Part shown: positions 61,171 through 64,000 of the stretch, in pieces
Layout: the number at the start of each line of letters is the position of its first letter
Numbering within the stretch: the stretch's first letter is position 1
Notes under the pieces: generated by a model
Database searches by the model: none
Seen by the model: only the letters and a program-made list of their open reading frames with translations
Told to the model about the DNA's origin: nothing
Position numbers and translations under genes: made by a program
Assembly (NCBI RefSeq): GCF_003206615.1
Contig: NZ_PZJW01000005.1
Span: forward strand, 124,001-188,000
Source of the DNA: Salinicola acroporae
GTDB taxonomy: Bacteria; Pseudomonadota; Gammaproteobacteria; Pseudomonadales; Halomonadaceae
Direction: 5' to 3'
DNA length: 64,000 nt

Positions 61171-63636
61171 TCAGAACTGCGTCGCTTCGTAGCCCGGTAC
61201 CGCCTGGGCGAAGTAGCTGTCGGCTTCCTGGCCGACGCCGCCCAGCCCCTTGAACACGAAGCGCAGGAATAGGCCTCGATCGGTGTAGTCGTCATCGATG
61301 GTGTTGGCGGTATCGTTGTCTTCGACCCACTCACGCCATACCACCTGGACCGCGCTGCAGCAGCTGTTGAACTGGACGCCGGCCAGCGTTTCCAGGTCGC
61401 GGCTATTGGTGTTGTCGTAGAGATAACGGCCTATCAGGTCCAACGATGAGGTGGCCTTGTAGGCGAACGACACGTCGAAATCCTCGCGACTGTAGTTAAG
61501 ACGATCCTCTTCGTCTCCCGACGGATCGAACCCTTGGATCTGCCAACGGTAGCCAAGGTTCAAGACATGGCCGGCTGGACTCAGGTACTGGAGATAGGCC
61601 GACGCCTTTTCGGTCTTGGAGCGATCGGGGTCGTAGAACCACTCGTAACGCGAGCGCCACTGATCGTTGATACGCCAGTCGAGCTGGGTGATGACCGGTG
61701 AACGGTCGCGGGTGGCACGATACCAGTCCTCGTAGTCGGTCTCCTTGTTCGGCAGCGTGTTCGGGTCACCCTCGATATCGATCTTGCGATCCGAGAAGTA
61801 GGCGCTCTGCCCCACGGAAAGCGACAGACGTTCGCGACCGGTATCGTCCTCGAGGAAGCGCGTCGAGGCGCCGTAGGAGAGCTTGTTGACATCACCCACC
61901 CGGTCGGCCCCGGTGAAGCGATAGGGCGACCAGAGCTGGCTCCACGAGATCGGCAGCTCGTCGGTGTCGAAATCGGGAAACTCCGACTGATTCCGTTCCG
62001 GTACGTAGGCGTAGTAGAGCCGCGGCTCGAAGGTCTGCTTCCAATCGCTGTCGAACAGCGTGACATCACGCTGGAAAATCAGGCCGGAGTCGACCGAGTA
62101 GACCGGTACCGTGCGCGACAGGCTCTCGTCCCGATCGGTGTCGCGATTGCCGTAGTCGAGCTCGTAGTTGGTCTGCCACAGCTGGAAGCGCGGCTCCAGG
62201 AAGCCCCAGCTTGGCTGGGCGCGCCAGCCGATGGCCGGGGTCAGGTTGATACGCGACCCGTTGGCCGCCTCGCGCAGCCGGATCTGGAGGGTATCGCCGG
62301 TCTCCTCGTCTTCCCAGAAACCGTCGCTGTCGACGCCATGCAGATCGCGCCAGAAGTAGGTCGCGTTGGAATTCCACTCCTGATAGAAGCCGCTATCCTG
62401 CTGCCAGCGGGCATTGGCGGTCAGGCTGGGCAACTTGTAGAACGGCCGATCGTCCTCGTCGAGAGGAAAATCCATGCGCTGATAGCCCTGGGCACGGGCA
62501 TCCAGATGCCAGGTGGTCCCCTGATAGCTCAGTCGTGCCAGGCGCTCGAGGTACTCGGTATCCTGTTCGCCGAAGTCACGCCCGAAGTCGTCGAAATAGC
62601 GCCCATCGCTGGCGGCGCCGTAACGCATGGCGTAATCCAGCCGGTCGCTGAAGTAGCCATAGTGGCTGTAGTCGATGTACCAGCGATCCTCCCCGTCGAA
62701 GGCATCGTTGGGATCGTTGGGGTTGTCGTTCTCGCCGCCATTGTCATTGGGCAGATAGGCGCCCTCGATGGACCCCTGGTCGCTGCCGAACAGATAGCGA
62801 AACTCGCCGCCCAGCATGAAGCCGTGGTCGGAGATGACCCGTGGCGTGAGGGTCGCATCGTAATTGGGCGCCAGATTGAGGTAGTACGGCTGGCTGTAGT
62901 CGAGCCCGTCGCTGGAGAGCCCCACGGTCGGCCACAGAAACCCGCTCTGGCGGCGATCGTCGATGGGAAAGCGGACCCACGGCCAGTAGAAGACCGGCAC
63001 GTCACCCATCTCGAGTCGCGCATTGGAAGCCGTGCCGAAGCCCTGCTCGCGATCGATGGTGACGTCGCTGCCCACGATCCGCCATAGTCGGCTATCCGGG
63101 GCACAGGTGGTGAAACTGGCTTCGGTCATGCGATAGCGGCCGTCGTCGAGACGTTGCATCGACTGGGCATCCCCGCGCAACCGCTGTTCGTGGACGACGT
63201 AGTGGGCGTCATCGATGCGCGCCGCATCGCTGTCCAGCGAGACCTGGCCATCGTCACCGCGCACCAGCATGCCCGGATAGCGGATCGTCAGGGGGCCATC
63301 GGCGAAGGCGGTGTCCCGGGCAGCATTGACTCGCACCCGTGGCGACTCCAGTTGGCTTTCGCCGCGCCGCAGCACCACATTGCCCCCCAGTATGGTCTCG
63401 CCATCATCGCCGTACTCGGCCGATCCCGAGTTGGACAGCACCTCTTCGGGGGTCTTGCCCTCGGGCAGCAGGTAGCCAGGTTCGATATAGCGACCACCGC
63501 AAAGCGCGCCAGCCGGGGCCTGATCCCCCCACGGAGACCAATCCAGCTGGTCCGCCGGTAGGGGGGCGGGGGGCGCCGCCTGGGCCGTCGATGAAATCAG
63601 GCCGGTGAGGGCAGTCCAGACCAGTCGCTTGCCCAT
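61171..63636 (-). CDS. lptD: LPS-assembly protein LptD
   Basis: 821 residues. The signal peptide ends near residue 20 (STAQA). The OstA-like N-terminal jellyroll (SGSAEYGDDGETILGGNVVLRRGE) precedes a C-terminal 26-strand beta-barrel. Four Cys residues (Cys46, one near 174, and a Cys-Cys pair in FNSCCSAV) match the disulfide pattern needed in E. coli LptD. It inserts lipopolysaccharide into the outer leaflet with LptE. It heads the lptD-surA-pdxA-rsmA-apaG-apaH-glpE-cca run. Confidence 0.95.
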   Translation of the reverse strand: MGKRLVWTALTGLISSTAQAAPPAPLPADQLDWSPWGDQAPAGALCGGRYIEPGYLLPEGKTPEEVLSNSGSAEYGDDGETILGGNVVLRRGESQLESPRVRVNAARDTAFADGPLTIRYPGMLVRGDDGQVSLDSDAARIDDAHYVVHEQRLRGDAQSMQRLDDGRYRMTEASFTTCAPDSRLWRIVGSDVTIDREQGFGTASNARLEMGDVPVFYWPWVRFPIDDRRQSGFLWPTVGLSSDGLDYSQPYYLNLAPNYDATLTPRVISDHGFMLGGEFRYLFGSDQGSIEGAYLPNDNGGENDNPNDPNDAFDGEDRWYIDYSHYGYFSDRLDYAMRYGAASDGRYFDDFGRDFGEQDTEYLERLARLSYQGTTWHLDARAQGYQRMDFPLDEDDRPFYKLPSLTANARWQQDSGFYQEWNSNATYFWRDLHGVDSDGFWEDEETGDTLQIRLREAANGSRINLTPAIGWRAQPSWGFLEPRFQLWQTNYELDYGNRDTDRDESLSRTVPVYSVDSGLIFQRDVTLFDSDWKQTFEPRLYYAYVPERNQSEFPDFDTDELPISWSQLWSPYRFTGADRVGDVNKLSYGASTRFLEDDTGRERLSLSVGQSAYFSDRKIDIEGDPNTLPNKETDYEDWYRATRDRSPVITQLDWRINDQWRSRYEWFYDPDRSKTEKASAYLQYLSPAGHVLNLGYRWQIQGFDPSGDEEDRLNYSREDFDVSFAYKATSSLDLIGRYLYDNTNSRDLETLAGVQFNSCCSAVQVVWREWVEDNDTANTIDDDYTDRGLFLRFVFKGLGGVGQEADSYFAQAVPGYEATQF

Positions 63637-63975
63637 GTCCTCTATGTCCTTGCCGAGTGAAGCCGGTATTATACAGACCTCGACGGGAGTTGCCGCGAAG
63701 CCATTCCTTGTTGAGCCGTCTGGACGCCGCGCGGGCGCGTCGCAACCTCGGCGGAGGCCAGGCCGAGTGCGATGGTGTCCGAACGCGGCATTGATCGCTG
63801 GCCGCCGGATGCTACCCTGTCGCGCTCCTGGCGCACCGCTCGATACCGTGAAAATTGGCGCGGCGATTCCGGATTAGCGCCCAGCATGCGGTGCCAGTTC
63901 CGGCCCGTCAACTCGCGGCAAGCGCTGTCATCGGCAGTGCGCCGCCACGCTCTCTCATTATCAGCGGAAGCCTGC
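63637..63975. promoter_or_regulatory. Divergent region upstream of lptD
   Basis: 339 bp with no gene seen. It must hold the lptD promoter on the minus strand and the promoter of the rightward gene starting near 63976. An envelope-stress (RpoE-type) promoter would be expected for lptD, but I could not identify a clear one by eye. Confidence 0.4.
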
Positions 63976-64000
63976 ATGACCCTGCGCCTGGATGCTCTTC
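63976..64000 (+). CDS. First codons of a divergent gene, possibly an AmgK-like sugar kinase
   Basis: An ATG at 63976 with GGAAG upstream opens a frame (MTLRLDAL) that leaves the window after eight codons. A gene for an aminoglycoside-phosphotransferase-like sugar kinase (AmgK) commonly sits divergent to lptD, and its N-terminus is similar, but eight codons cannot prove this. Confidence 0.35.

Noticed and set aside
1-64000. CRISPR arrays, tRNA/rRNA genes, prophage or insertion sequences
   Set aside because: No spaced direct repeats, cloverleaf-like segments, phage structural genes or transposase motifs were seen by eye. A dedicated tRNA or ncRNA scan would be needed for proof.

Overview
The window is about 64 kb of GC-rich, gene-dense bacterial chromosome. 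I see no rRNA, tRNA, insertion sequence, phage gene or CRISPR array. The gene content suggests a halophilic or halotolerant gammaproteobacterium, most likely Halomonadaceae (Halomonas, Chromohalobacter, Salinicola or a relative). The main reasons are a complete hydroxyectoine/ectoine degradation set of the Halomonas doe type and the conserved block lptD-surA-pdxA-rsmA-apaG-apaH-glpE-cca. The genus is an inference; no marker RNA is present.

Layout. (1) 1-3.55 kb: a quaternary-ammonium module. A GlxA-type regulator (cut by the window edge) diverges from a 2-oxoglutarate oxygenase, an overlapping HD-domain gene and a betaine-type periplasmic binding protein. The oxygenase/HD pair matches the TmpA/TmpB pathway, which turns 2-(trimethylammonio)ethylphosphonate into glycine betaine and phosphate. 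(2) 3.6-11.8 kb: an AruH-like arginine transaminase, a type-2 ArgC, two 6-phosphogluconate-dehydrogenase-fold oxidoreductases, a cupin, a CynX-like MFS carrier, a LysR regulator and a His-rich DUF4396 membrane protein. (3) 12.2-28.4 kb: a FucP-family sugar symporter, an EmrB/EmrA-like efflux pair, LysE, AraC, a metallo-beta-lactamase-fold protein, an EamA carrier with a divergent LysR, a NUC1-type nuclease, pyruvate oxidase PoxB, an amidase, a YrhK protein and Zwf.

(4) 27.8-48 kb: the compatible-solute block. eutB-eutC (hydroxyectoine to ectoine) is followed by a translationally coupled GNAT gene. doeD and doeC (diaminobutyrate transaminase and aspartate-semialdehyde dehydrogenase), doeX (Lrp family), doeB (deacetylase), doeA (ectoine hydrolase) and the divergent MocR regulator enuR complete the route to aspartate. 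Between doeC and doeX sits a separate operon divergent from its own LysR gene: a PotABCD-type ABC transporter, an FAD amine oxidoreductase, a type II HAD protein and a GhrA-like dehydrogenase. Its substrate is unknown to me, and it is the best candidate for an undescribed catabolic system here.

(5) 48-55.4 kb: a second GhrA, a coupled DUF91/NucS-like nuclease with an unidentified C-terminal domain, a DUF3108 protein, the lysine exporter LysO and a gluconate regulon (gntR, gntK, gntP). Two copies of the same 12-bp palindrome mark the gluconate operators. (6) 55.4-64 kb: the conserved envelope, cofactor and RNA block, read on the minus strand, with the first codons of a divergent gene at the right edge.

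Physiologically the window pairs osmolyte-related nutrition (trimethylammonium phosphonate, hydroxyectoine, ectoine, possibly an amine) with gluconate and glucose-6-phosphate metabolism and outer-membrane biogenesis.
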